A DNA stretch of 64,000 nucleotides from Dyadobacter jiangsuensis. GTDB lineage: Bacteria; Bacteroidota; Bacteroidia; Cytophagales; Spirosomataceae. The notes under the pieces are model-generated. The model searched no databases, was not told the DNA's origin, and worked only from the letters and a program-made list of their open reading frames with translations. Both the position numbers and the translations under genes were made by a program. The stretch spans positions 1-64,000 of the forward strand of contig NZ_PYAS01000003.1 of the NCBI RefSeq assembly GCF_003014695.1. The letters are read 5' to 3'. This document shows positions 51,372-60,783 of this stretch, piece after piece; the first letter of the stretch is position 1; each line of letters opens with the position of its first letter.

Positions 51372-54086
51372 GTGAAAAAAGTAAGATCCTCCATAGCGCT
51401 CTTCCTGGGCTGCCTGCTTTGTGCCGGCGCTACTACGAAGCAGCCCACGCAATTGTTTGCCGATTTGCCTGACAGGCTACCGATTTCGATCAGCGTACCG
51501 CAAAATGAGCCGGATTCAAGCCGATTTACCTATTCCACGCTCGTATCCGGACTGGACGAGCCGATGCAAATGGCTATTTTGCCTAACTATGACCTGGTGG
51601 TCGCCGAGCGAAAAGGTGCCGTCCGGTATTTCGACAATGCAACCAAAGAGCTTTCGACTATCGCACAACTCAATGTGTTCAGTGGCATCGAGGACGGTTT
51701 GCTGGGAGTAGCCGCAGACCCGGATTTTAAGACAAATCATTGGGTTTACCTCTATTACGGAGTCGGAGGCGAAAAAAGTGTCAGTCAGCTGACGCGTTTT
51801 GAGCTGAAAGGCAGGAAACTGGTGCAGGAATCTGCCAGAGTACTGCTGGAAGTGCCGACGCAGCGTAAATACTGCTGCCACTCCGCGGGTTACATCACCT
51901 TCGCGAACGGGCTGCTTTATCTTTCCATCGGCGACAATACCAATGCAGAGGAGATCGAAGGGCATACGCCCATAGACGAACGTCCCGGACGTGAGCTTTC
52001 CGACGACCAGGCATCCACGGCAAACAGCAATGATCTCCGGGGCAAGATTTTACGGATCAAGCCCGAGCCGGACGGTACTTACAGCATTCCGGATGGCAAT
52101 CTCTTTCCCAAAGATGGTTCGCAGGGGAGGCCGGAAATCTACGTCATGGGGGTGAGGAATCCATTTCGCATCTCTGTCGACCCTAAAACGGACTTTCTCT
52201 ACTGGGGCGATGTGGGACCCGATACCGAGGTGCCGGGAAGCGAGGGTAAAATGAGTTATGACGAGATCAACCAGGCCCGCAAGCCCGGTTTTTTCGGGTA
52301 TCCCTATTTTCTGGCAGATAACCAGGTATTTCCCGACTACGATTTTGCGACCAAGAAAGAAGGTCCGGGTAAGGATCCGCTCCGGCCGGTCAACGACTCG
52401 CCGCATAATACGGGCATCCGTGAGTTGCCTCCGGCACAACCGGCTTTTATCTGGTATGGGAAAGGCCCTTCAAAAAAATACCCGTTAGTGGGCAAAGGCG
52501 GCGCCAGCGCCATGGCAGGCCCGGTATATCACAGCGACCGATACCCTAATGCTCCCTATAAACTGCCCGGGTATTACGATGGTAAGCTTTTCATTTTTGA
52601 ATGGATACGGAAGTGGATAATGGCGGTCACCATCGATAAGGACGGGAATTACTCAGGTATGGAACCTTTCCTGCCGCAGCTGAAAGTGGTGGCGCCTATC
52701 GACATGCAGATTGCGCCCGACGGCGCCATTTACCTGCTCGCCTACGGTACCAACTGGTTTGCCCGCAACACCGATTCCGGCATTATCCGCGTGGAATACG
52801 CAGAGGGCAACCGGAATCCCGTGGCCATACTGAATGCAGGCAACACGACGGGTGGGGCTCCATTTACGGCCACGCTTTCTGCCAAAGGTTCGAAAGATTA
52901 TGACGCCGGAGACAAGCTTACTTACGAGTGGAAAATCGGCGCCCGAAAATTCACCGGCGAAACTTTGAAACACACATTCACAAAACCGGGCGTGTATAAT
53001 GTGGTGCTCACCGTCACGGACCAGCATGGGGGCAGGGGTACAGCCACGACCGAATTTAAAATTGGGAATACCCCGCCGGTTGTGCAGATTAAAACCGGCG
53101 CTAACCGCAGCTTCTACTGGGACAATGCTGCGTTCGACTACGAAATCAATGCTACCGACCGGGAGGACGGGAAGATCGCGCCTTCGAAAATCCATGCCTC
53201 GTTCAACTACATCGCATTCGGGAAGGACCTGGCAGGGGCATTGTCGGGAGGGGAGGAAAACATCCGCTACGCTGCGACAGCCAAACTGTACGCATCGCTG
53301 GATTGCAGCGCATGCCATACGATGAATGCGAAATCGATTGGACCGCCGTTACGGGAGGTTGCAAAACGATACGACGGGAAACCGGGTGCTGCCGATATGC
53401 TGGCCCGGAAGATCATCAGCGGCGGAAGCGGGCAATGGGGGTCATATCCGATGCCGCCTCACCCTGATTTGCCCGAAAAGAGTGCCAGGGAGTTGGCCGG
53501 GTACATTCTGTCATTGGGAAAGCCGGCATCACAGCTGCCATTAAAATCCACGCTGAAACTCACGGAACATATCGGCCAGGGCAGCGAGGGTGCATATGTA
53601 TTGCAAGCCATGTATACCGATAAAGGTGCGAACGGAATAGCGCCGATTAAAAGCGAAAGCCGCATTGTAATGCGCAACCCGTTGGTTCAGATGGAGGATT
53701 ACCAGGAAGGGAATGTAGGCGTCGTGATCGCGACGCAGCAAACGGGCTTTGTGTCTTACATTGCCAATATCACCGATGGGAAATATACCCGCTTCAATGG
53801 GATCGATTTGACACATATCCAAAACATCCGCCTGCGCATTCAGGAGCATGGTGCCGGTGGAACGGTGGAGCTCAGGCTGGATAGCCGGGACGGGCCGCTG
53901 GCCGGTAAGGTGCAAATTCCCGGAGGCAAACTTGCTGACCTTAAAGAAGGCTGGAAGGAGATCTCGTTACCCGTGGAGCGCGGAGCCGGAATGCATGATA
54001 TTTACCTGGTTTTTAAAAATGAGCAAGCCGCGGGGCCGCTCTTTCACATCGATTGGATGTATTTTTCAGAAAATTCTAAACCTTAA
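51372..54086 (+). CDS. PQQ-type sugar dehydrogenase fused to PKD, cytochrome c and C-terminal binding domain
   Basis: 904 aa, starting at GTG 51372. After a signal sequence, residues about 45-475 form a glucose/sorbosone-dehydrogenase propeller (LVVAERKGAVRYF, GLLGVAADPDF, CCHSAGYITF, SIGDNT, NDLRGKILRIKP). Residues about 482-556 are a PKD domain (GDKLTYEWKIG, HTFTKPGVYNVVLTV). A haem c site CSACH is at 645-649 with a distal methionine candidate in YPMPPH. The C-terminal 150 residues resemble a CBM6-type beta-sandwich. It would oxidise a sugar in the periplasm and pass electrons to its own cytochrome. PQQ is the usual cofactor, inferred. Confidence 0.85.
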   Translation: MKKVRSSIALFLGCLLCAGATTKQPTQLFADLPDRLPISISVPQNEPDSSRFTYSTLVSGLDEPMQMAILPNYDLVVAERKGAVRYFDNATKELSTIAQLNVFSGIEDGLLGVAADPDFKTNHWVYLYYGVGGEKSVSQLTRFELKGRKLVQESARVLLEVPTQRKYCCHSAGYITFANGLLYLSIGDNTNAEEIEGHTPIDERPGRELSDDQASTANSNDLRGKILRIKPEPDGTYSIPDGNLFPKDGSQGRPEIYVMGVRNPFRISVDPKTDFLYWGDVGPDTEVPGSEGKMSYDEINQARKPGFFGYPYFLADNQVFPDYDFATKKEGPGKDPLRPVNDSPHNTGIRELPPAQPAFIWYGKGPSKKYPLVGKGGASAMAGPVYHSDRYPNAPYKLPGYYDGKLFIFEWIRKWIMAVTIDKDGNYSGMEPFLPQLKVVAPIDMQIAPDGAIYLLAYGTNWFARNTDSGIIRVEYAEGNRNPVAILNAGNTTGGAPFTATLSAKGSKDYDAGDKLTYEWKIGARKFTGETLKHTFTKPGVYNVVLTVTDQHGGRGTATTEFKIGNTPPVVQIKTGANRSFYWDNAAFDYEINATDREDGKIAPSKIHASFNYIAFGKDLAGALSGGEENIRYAATAKLYASLDCSACHTMNAKSIGPPLREVAKRYDGKPGAADMLARKIISGGSGQWGSYPMPPHPDLPEKSARELAGYILSLGKPASQLPLKSTLKLTEHIGQGSEGAYVLQAMYTDKGANGIAPIKSESRIVMRNPLVQMEDYQEGNVGVVIATQQTGFVSYIANITDGKYTRFNGIDLTHIQNIRLRIQEHGAGGTVELRLDSRDGPLAGKVQIPGGKLADLKEGWKEISLPVERGAGMHDIYLVFKNEQAAGPLFHIDWMYFSENSKP

Positions 54087-54092
54087 TCAAAT

Positions 54093-55076
54093 ATGAACCG
54101 CAGAAGTTTCATTTACAGTTCGGTCCTGTCGTCGACCGGCCTGGTGGTGGCCGCCCGTGACTTGTCGTTTAGCCGTGAAGTTGAAAATGGCAAAAGGGTA
54201 GGAATAATCGGGCTGGATACCAGCCATAGCGAGGTTTTCACGAGGATGATCAACAGCGGTTCCCCGGATATGAATGGGTACCGGGTAATTGCGGCTTACG
54301 AGCTGGGCAGCAAAGATATTGCGTCCGCATTAAACCTTCGTCCGGGCGTAACCGCGAAGGTCAGGGAAATGGGAGTCGAAATCGTCGATTCCATTGAGGC
54401 GCTGCTGGGCAAAGTGGATGTAGTGCTGCTCGAATCCAACGATGGTAGGCCGCACCTGGAACAGGCGCTGCCGGTTTTCAAAGCTGGGAAGCGTATTTTC
54501 ATCGATAAGCCGGTGGCTGCGTCCCTGGACGGCGCCAAAGCGATTTTCAAGGCTGCCGCGCAGCACAACACACCGGTATTTACCTCATCTGCTTTGCGTT
54601 TTGACGCCAACGTCCGGCAAGTCGTAGGGGGCAGCATCGGTAATGTCACGGGTGCGGATGTTTATACGCCTGCCGAAATGGAGCCACATCACAGCGACCT
54701 GGCCTGGTATGCCATTCACGGCGTCGAAATGCTGTTTACCGTGATGGGGCCGGGTTGTAAAAGCGTTTCGCGCACCTACCGCGATGGCACGGACCTGACG
54801 GTGGGTGTTTGGAGCGATGGCCGCATCGGAACCGTACGTGGCATCCGGACAGGCGCTTCGAATATCGCCGGAACGGCTTTCGGAACAAAGGGCATTGCAC
54901 CTTTGGGCCCTTTTTCCGGTTACGAGCCGCTGGTAAAACAGATTGTCACGTTTTTCGAGACCGGCAAGGTCCCCGTAAGCCCGGCCGAGACGCTGGAAAT
55001 TTTCAGTTTTATTGAAGCTGCGGATTTGAGCCGCAAAAAGGGCGGAAAAACGATTCAGCTGCCTATGAATGGATAG
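54093..55076 (+). CDS. Gfo/Idh/MocA-family oxidoreductase with Tat signal
   Basis: 327 aa. RRSFIY at 3-8 is a twin-arginine signal, so the folded NAD(P)-containing enzyme is probably exported to the periplasm. The Rossmann part contains RVGIIGLDTSH and the IDKPVA motif (usual EKP), followed by the C-terminal alpha/beta domain with AWYAIHGVEMLF. Sugar oxidation, reduction or epimerisation using tightly bound cofactor is expected. It begins 6 bases after the dehydrogenase fusion and closes this operon. Substrate unknown. Confidence 0.86.
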   Translation: MNRRSFIYSSVLSSTGLVVAARDLSFSREVENGKRVGIIGLDTSHSEVFTRMINSGSPDMNGYRVIAAYELGSKDIASALNLRPGVTAKVREMGVEIVDSIEALLGKVDVVLLESNDGRPHLEQALPVFKAGKRIFIDKPVAASLDGAKAIFKAAAQHNTPVFTSSALRFDANVRQVVGGSIGNVTGADVYTPAEMEPHHSDLAWYAIHGVEMLFTVMGPGCKSVSRTYRDGTDLTVGVWSDGRIGTVRGIRTGASNIAGTAFGTKGIAPLGPFSGYEPLVKQIVTFFETGKVPVSPAETLEIFSFIEAADLSRKKGGKTIQLPMNG

Positions 55077-55189
55077 ACCTGAACGAGGTGTTAAAATCAG
55101 GATAGCAATTATTTGATCGGTACCTGAGCGCCGGCTTGGAGCTCAGTAATGGTTCGTCCGCAGTAACACCGTCTTGAAGGAACGGTACG

Positions 55190-55233
55190 GAATGGCTACT
55201 CCATCGTGCAGGGGTAGCCATTCTTTTGTTTGG
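55190..55233 (+). terminator. Intrinsic terminator
   Basis: Stem GAATGGCTAC (55190-55199) / GTAGCCATTC (55214-55223), extended by a near-paired TCC/GGG, followed by TTTTGTTTGG. Marks the end of the 39.3-55.1 kb transcription unit. Confidence 0.8.
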
Positions 55234-55333
55234 TTTTTGATATTTTGCGGAAAATTTCTGCTTTAATTTTTGTAATTTTCCAAATAATATATTGTTGAGT
55301 GGTTACTTATTGATTATTAGTTCTGTTTGATAA

Positions 55334-55930
55334 TTGGGCGAGGCATATTTGAATAGCGACAAACACCTGGTACTCTCTGCCGCACAGGGCAGTCAGGCTG
55401 CTTTTGTTGCACTTTTTCATCGCTACAAAAGCAAACTTTATGGCTACACCCTCCGCCTGACCGGTTCGGAAATGCTGGCGGAGGACATTGTGCAGGATGT
55501 TTTCACGAAACTCTGGGCAGATCATGCCTCGCTGGGCTCGGTCGATAATTTCTCCGGATACCTTTTTCGCATGTCCCGGAACCATGTACTCAACCACTTT
55601 AAGCGCATGGCACACGAGACGGCCATCGTAGCGGAGATGTTTCGGGAGGGTGAGCCAGGTAACAACAATGCGCAGGATATGCTGGCTGTGAGGGAGGTGG
55701 AAGAAGTTTTGCAGTCGGTGGTGGATACGTTGCCGCCCCAACAACGCGCCGTATACCGCCTTAGCCGGGAAGAGGGGAAAACCCATGAAGAAATCGCTGA
55801 TCTTCTCAAAATATCTCCCAATACGGTTAAAAACCACATTGTGCAGGCGATGGCTACCATTCGTACGCAGCTTCGCCGTCATGCCGATTCGCTGCTTGTG
55901 GCGGCCATGCTGATCTCTCTGAAAAAATAA
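55334..55930 (+). CDS. ECF RNA polymerase sigma factor, FecI-like
   Basis: 198 aa reading from TTG at 55334; no ATG fits, and a second TTG at 55349 is an alternative start. Region 2: FVALFHRYKSKLYGYTLRL and AEDIVQDVFTKLW. Region 4: LPPQQRAVYRLSREEG and EIADLLKISPNTVKNHI. Heads the fourth SusCD locus, 100 bases past a strong terminator, and should control the GH89 locus with the FecR protein encoded next. Confidence 0.9.
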   Translation: MGEAYLNSDKHLVLSAAQGSQAAFVALFHRYKSKLYGYTLRLTGSEMLAEDIVQDVFTKLWADHASLGSVDNFSGYLFRMSRNHVLNHFKRMAHETAIVAEMFREGEPGNNNAQDMLAVREVEEVLQSVVDTLPPQQRAVYRLSREEGKTHEEIADLLKISPNTVKNHIVQAMATIRTQLRRHADSLLVAAMLISLKK

Positions 55931-55995
55931 TTCAAAAAATTTTTCGTCCGACTAGTCCCTGGCCTTTTGCCGGTTGTCTTTCATTTGGCAACCGG
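55931..55995 (+). promoter_or_regulatory. Conserved A/T motif and hairpin in the sigma-fecR gap
   Basis: TTCAAAAAATTTTTCG (55931-55946) directly follows the sigma stop codon, as TTCAAAAATTTTCG does at 39905-39918. A hairpin CCGGTTG (55970-55976) / CAACCGG (55989-55995) follows, without a T-run. Shared layout suggests a common control point for the anti-sigma gene. Confidence 0.5.
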
Positions 55996-56076
55996 AAAGA
56001 ATCGCTTGCTATTGAGCTAAAAATATAGGGAATAGCCAAATTTAAATGATGGTGATTGCTGGAATGGAGATATTTT

Positions 56077-57261
56077 ATGCCTGACGAACGGATCGAAATT
56101 TTAATAGGAAAACTGATCGGCGGAACGCTGAATGCGACGGAGAGACGCGAGCTGGCCGAATGGGTACAGCTCAATCCCGACGACGCACGTTTCCCGCAGG
56201 CGCTGGAACGTGCGTGGGAGCGGTTCGAGCCGGAGCAACCGATGCCCGAAGTCATTTCCGACCGTATTCTGGGCAACATCTTTCCGGCAACGGTTTCCGA
56301 AGACGAGCCCGAAGAAAGTGGAGGTATTGCCTGGCTTTGGCCGAAGCTTGTCGCGGCAGCGTTGGTGATTGGGTTGGGCGTGTATTGGTGGGCGAGCTAT
56401 CGCGGCAGTCGCGATGTGGCGCAGCAGGAGAGAGCTGTAAAAGTGCAGTTGGCCGACATCCCACCAGGTGGTAACAAGGCCATACTTACCCTTGGCGACG
56501 GATCAAGCATTACCCTCGATAGTGCCGGTAACGGCGTGCTTGCAAGCCAGGGCGGCACGAGCGTGACCCAGTCGGGCAAAGGGCAGCTCGTTTACAAATC
56601 GGGTGGGAAAGACGAAATCGTTCCGGTTTTTAATACGGTCTCGACACCCAAAGGCGGCCAGTTTCACATTGTACTGCCCGACGGGACGGGCGTCTGGCTC
56701 AATGCGGCTTCAAGCCTTCGCTTCCCAACGGCATTCACCGGCAAGCAGCGCAGCGTGGAGATTACCGGCGAGGTGTACTTCGAAGTGGCGCACAATCGGC
56801 AGATGCCTTTTGTCGTGAAGAACGGGCCGACGGAGATTACCGTGCTCGGAACGCATTTCAATGTAATGGCCTACGACGACGAGAAGATCATGCGGACGAC
56901 GTTGCTCGAAGGAGCGGTGAAAGTGACCCGGGGCGGGAGGCAGGCATTGCTTGCGCCCGGGCAACAGGCGCGGATCAGCCCGGCGACGGGTAGTTTGCGT
57001 GTGGTCGATGACGTGGATACCGGAAAAGAGCTTTCCTGGAAAAATGGCTATTTCCAGTTTGAAGACGAGAGCCTGGAAAGCATTATGCGGCAGGTTTCGC
57101 GCTGGTATGATGTGGAGGTTAGGTATGAGGGCAATAGCAAGGGGGAGAACTTCACCGGACGGCTTACCCGTAACTCCAATGTATCGAGTGTCCTGAAAAT
57201 CCTTTCCCTAAGCGGCGTGAAATTCAGGATTGAAGATAAGACCATTATTGTAACACCATAA
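56077..57261 (+). CDS. FecR-family anti-sigma factor
   Basis: 394 aa from ATG at 56077 (MPDERIEIL); the frame is open from a TTG at 56056. Cytoplasmic N-terminal part to about 85, transmembrane segment LVAAALVIGLGVYWW, then the FecR domain (FHIVLPDGTGVWLNAASSL; VEITGEVYFEVAHNRQMPF) and a C-terminal SusC-contact domain (GYFQFEDESLESIMRQVSRWYDVEV). Controls the sigma factor encoded 146 bases upstream. Confidence 0.92.
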   Translation: MPDERIEILIGKLIGGTLNATERRELAEWVQLNPDDARFPQALERAWERFEPEQPMPEVISDRILGNIFPATVSEDEPEESGGIAWLWPKLVAAALVIGLGVYWWASYRGSRDVAQQERAVKVQLADIPPGGNKAILTLGDGSSITLDSAGNGVLASQGGTSVTQSGKGQLVYKSGGKDEIVPVFNTVSTPKGGQFHIVLPDGTGVWLNAASSLRFPTAFTGKQRSVEITGEVYFEVAHNRQMPFVVKNGPTEITVLGTHFNVMAYDDEKIMRTTLLEGAVKVTRGGRQALLAPGQQARISPATGSLRVVDDVDTGKELSWKNGYFQFEDESLESIMRQVSRWYDVEVRYEGNSKGENFTGRLTRNSNVSSVLKILSLSGVKFRIEDKTIIVTP

Positions 57262-57288
57262 CCCCCCTCTCTGCCTATGACCGAATAG

Positions 57289-57360
57289 CGACTCTCTCAC
57301 CGGCCTCTGGTAAAAAAGAACGGGAACGTTGCAACCGCTCCCGATCCGGCAAGAGCCCGG
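57289..57360 (+). promoter_or_regulatory. Tandem-hairpin leader before susC
   Basis: The best hairpin is CGGGAACG (57321-57328) with CGCTCCCG (57336-57343), one A-C mismatch, loop TTGCAAC. A weaker one, ACCGG/CTGGT, lies just before it (57299-57311), and a CCGGC/GCCCGG hairpin with a bulge (57346-57360) follows. Same position as the other two fecR-susC leaders, with different loops. Confidence 0.4.
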
Positions 57361-57411
57361 CACTTGTAAACAATTGTCCAACTGTTTAGTACCAACTCTC
57401 AAGACAAAAGT

Positions 57412-60400
57412 ATGAACCACAACTCTTTTATCCAAAAGGGGATAGGGCCTTCATATGCCCATGAAGAACCTCCCTGCTCTCCCTTTATCAGGGCCATCCG
57501 GATTATGAAACTGATCTTTATGATATCGCTCGCATTCTGTATGCAGGTAAGCGCCAGCAGCTTTTCGCAGAAGATCACCATCCTGGCGAAGAATGCGCCG
57601 CTGGAAAAGGTATTAAAGGAAATTGAAAAGCAAAGCGGCTATTCATTCTGGTACAAAACGGAGCTTATCCGGAAATCCGACCGTGTGACGGTGTCGCTCC
57701 GTGAGCGTTCGCTCGAAGATGTGCTGGCCCAATGCCTGGCGAACCAGCCGCTGGAATATTCCATCGTGGACAAAACGGTGGTTTTGCAGCCCAAAAAGCA
57801 GTTGAAGATAGCCCCCCCGGCCCCCAAAGCCGTGCAGCTGATCAAGGGACAGGTAATGGGCTCGGACGGAAAGCCGCTCGTAGGTGTGACCGTCGTTGTG
57901 AAGGCCAGCAAGCTCGGGACCGTGACGGATGTCGACGGGAATTTTTCGATCGATGTAACGGATACAGACGTACTTGTTTTTTCCTACATCGGGTTTGACT
58001 CAAGAGAGGTCCTGGTCGGCAAACAAACCAACATTTCGGTTTCATTAACGGAAAGTAACACGACATTGAATGAGGTGGCAGTCGTTGGATACGGCCAGCA
58101 GTCGCGGAAAAATCTGACGAGTGCGGTTAGTACGGTCAAAAGAGAGGAGCTCAATACCGGCGCGATTACCGATGTGGGACAGTTACTTCAAGGGAAAGTG
58201 CCTGGACTGAACATCACAGCCAGCGGGGATCCTAACAAGCCGGCGGCGGTGGTGATGCGGGGTGCGTCCACGATCAACAGCGCGCAGGGGCCGTTTTACG
58301 TGATCGACGGTGTGCCGGGGGCCGATATCGCCACTATTGCGCCGGATGATATCGCTTCCATCGATGTGTTGAAAGACGCTGCTGCAACGGCCATTTACGG
58401 GAACCGTGCCGCCAATGGTGTCATTATGGTCACCACCAAAAAAGGAAAAGCAGGGACGATGCAGATTTCCTACAACGGTTATGTGGGTATCGAGAAGGTT
58501 TCGAACAAGCTGGATATGATGACCGCGAACCAGCTGAGAGCTTTTCTGGAAAAAAACGGCATCGGCTTCACGCCGGCGGATGACAAGGGGGCCGATACAG
58601 ACTGGCAGTCGTCTATCCAGAAAAAGACGGCGGTGTCCACCAATCATAACCTGTCTTTCAATGGCGGCGGCGAGCACACAACTTACGCCGCAAGTTTGAA
58701 CTACGTGAAGAAAGACGGCATCCTGTTGAACAGTGATCTGACCCGCGTAATCGGCCGCCTTTCGATTGAGCAGCGTGCCTTGAAGGACAAATTGAAATTC
58801 GGCTTCTCGGTAACGAACTCCCATAGCAATGCCAACGATATTCCATACCGGAACACCGTGTTGCTGCAATCGACTTCTTACCTGCCTGTTTCACCGATCA
58901 GAAAAGAGGACGGTTCCTATTTTGAAAATTTTCAGAATACCAACTACTACAATCCGGTGGCGATGATCAATAACAGTGAGATGAATACGAAATCGAACAA
59001 TCTCATCGGAAGTTTTAAAACGCAGGTGGAACTGCCTTTCGGATTGACTTATAACCTGGATATTTCTTACCTGAACACCAATTCTTTGCAGGGCACGTAC
59101 TACAACAAATATTTTACGAATAATTACAACAACATGTACGACAATCCCGATCCGGGCTTGGGTTTCCATGCGGTTCAATCATTCGGGAAGAACGGGCAGG
59201 CAAACAGAAGTTCGTACCAGAGTACCAGTAAAATCCTGGAAACTTACCTGACCTGGAACAAGGAGTTCGGCGATCATTCCCTCAACGCGGTAGTGGGTTA
59301 CTCGTGGCAGAATAACAAGACAGGGCAAGGCTTTCAGGTGACCACCAGCAATTTCCCGGTCGATAACATTACCTACAATAACCTCGCTTTGAGCAATCCG
59401 TACGGGACGGCAGGCTACCAGATCGGCTTTGGTCCGGATGGGGTTTATCAGGAAACACAGCTGATTTCCGATTTCGCGAGATTTAACTATAACTACAAAA
59501 GCAAGTATCTGCTGCAAGGGTCGGTCAGAAGAGACGGCAGCTCGGTATTTGGTGCCAATAATCAATGGGGCTACTTCCCATCGGTAGGCGCCGCGTGGAG
59601 AGTAAGCCAGGAAAGTTTCATGGAGCACCAGCATGTATTCAGCGACCTGAAACTGAGGGCCAGCTATGGCGTTACTGGTAATGCAACCGGATTCAATGCC
59701 TACACGGCACAATTTATCTCCGGAGCGTTGGGTACCTATTATTACAATGGCTCACTCACAGGTGCTTATGGCCCTACGAAATCTGAAAACGCCGACCTGA
59801 AATGGGAGAAAACGGCTACGACCAACGTCGGTCTCGACTTTGCTGTGCTGGGAAACCGTGTGAACGGCTCGCTGGAAGTATATGAGAAGAATACCACGGG
59901 CATGATCTATTCCTACACGGTGGACCCGATCCTGGTGCCATCCGGAAGTATTGTAGCGAATGGCGGAAGCGTGAACAATAAGGGCGTTGAGTTTAACCTT
60001 AGTGCAAAAGTGGTGGATCGGGCCAATTTCAGCTGGACGAGCGGAATCAATCTTGCGCACAACAAAAACGTCATCACCAGCCTTACCAATCCTCTGTTTG
60101 CGGGCGGCGACTCCGTATTGTTGTCGCGTCCTGAGGGCGGCGGTCAGTCGGGAAGATCACTCCAGATCCTGAAAGCGGGCCGCCCATTGGGACAATTCTT
60201 TTCCTTCCAGTATGCCGGAAAAAATGAAGCGGGGGTTTCGCAATTCGTGGCAGCGGACGGCAGCCTGACGACCACGCCGGTGGTTGGAAAAGACTATCAC
60301 TACCTGGGCAGCTCACAACCCAAGCTGATGATGGGCTGGACGAACAGCGTGAGGTATAAAAACTTTGATCTGAACGTGTTCGTAAGAGGTGTCTTCGGAA

Positions 60401-60768
60401 ACAAAATCTTCAATGCGACCCGCGCCGACCTGTTCAGGCCAAGTACTGCGCAGTATGCCAATATTCTTGCGGAAGTGGCCAACGAACCGGTGAGTGATTT
60501 CAATGCCTACGTTTACTCGTCGCGTTTCATGGAAAGCGGAAGTTTTGTGAGGCTCGACAATGCTACGCTGGGCTACAACTTCAAGAAGCTGGGGCCATTT
60601 GTCAAAAATCTGAGGGTTTATACTTCGGTCAACAATTTGTTTGTCATCACCAAATACACGGGTGTTGATCCGGAGGTGAACCAGGGCGGGATTGCGCCGG
60701 GTGTTGACTACAACAACTTCTATCCGAAGACCCGTACGTTTCTATTCGGTCTGAACATATCCATCTAA
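57412..60768 (+). CDS. SusC/RagA TonB-dependent transporter with STN domain
   Basis: 1118 aa. An N-terminal extension and signal sequence reach to about 50; the STN domain (about 55-125: NAPLEKVLKEIEKQSGYSFW) is followed by a carboxypeptidase-D-like domain (about 142-218), plug (VVMRGASTINSAQGPFYVIDG; KDAAATAIYGNRAANGV) and barrel ending FLFGLNISI. Outer-membrane import coupled to sigma/FecR signalling. Followed by susD after 15 bases; with the GH89 gene it probably takes up alpha-GlcNAc-containing glycans. Confidence 0.94.
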   Translation: MNHNSFIQKGIGPSYAHEEPPCSPFIRAIRIMKLIFMISLAFCMQVSASSFSQKITILAKNAPLEKVLKEIEKQSGYSFWYKTELIRKSDRVTVSLRERSLEDVLAQCLANQPLEYSIVDKTVVLQPKKQLKIAPPAPKAVQLIKGQVMGSDGKPLVGVTVVVKASKLGTVTDVDGNFSIDVTDTDVLVFSYIGFDSREVLVGKQTNISVSLTESNTTLNEVAVVGYGQQSRKNLTSAVSTVKREELNTGAITDVGQLLQGKVPGLNITASGDPNKPAAVVMRGASTINSAQGPFYVIDGVPGADIATIAPDDIASIDVLKDAAATAIYGNRAANGVIMVTTKKGKAGTMQISYNGYVGIEKVSNKLDMMTANQLRAFLEKNGIGFTPADDKGADTDWQSSIQKKTAVSTNHNLSFNGGGEHTTYAASLNYVKKDGILLNSDLTRVIGRLSIEQRALKDKLKFGFSVTNSHSNANDIPYRNTVLLQSTSYLPVSPIRKEDGSYFENFQNTNYYNPVAMINNSEMNTKSNNLIGSFKTQVELPFGLTYNLDISYLNTNSLQGTYYNKYFTNNYNNMYDNPDPGLGFHAVQSFGKNGQANRSSYQSTSKILETYLTWNKEFGDHSLNAVVGYSWQNNKTGQGFQVTTSNFPVDNITYNNLALSNPYGTAGYQIGFGPDGVYQETQLISDFARFNYNYKSKYLLQGSVRRDGSSVFGANNQWGYFPSVGAAWRVSQESFMEHQHVFSDLKLRASYGVTGNATGFNAYTAQFISGALGTYYYNGSLTGAYGPTKSENADLKWEKTATTNVGLDFAVLGNRVNGSLEVYEKNTTGMIYSYTVDPILVPSGSIVANGGSVNNKGVEFNLSAKVVDRANFSWTSGINLAHNKNVITSLTNPLFAGGDSVLLSRPEGGGQSGRSLQILKAGRPLGQFFSFQYAGKNEAGVSQFVAADGSLTTTPVVGKDYHYLGSSQPKLMMGWTNSVRYKNFDLNVFVRGVFGNKIFNATRADLFRPSTAQYANILAEVANEPVSDFNAYVYSSRFMESGSFVRLDNATLGYNFKKLGPFVKNLRVYTSVNNLFVITKYTGVDPEVNQGGIAPGVDYNNFYPKTRTFLFGLNISI

Positions 60769-60783
60769 CATCGAAGGAGAATC

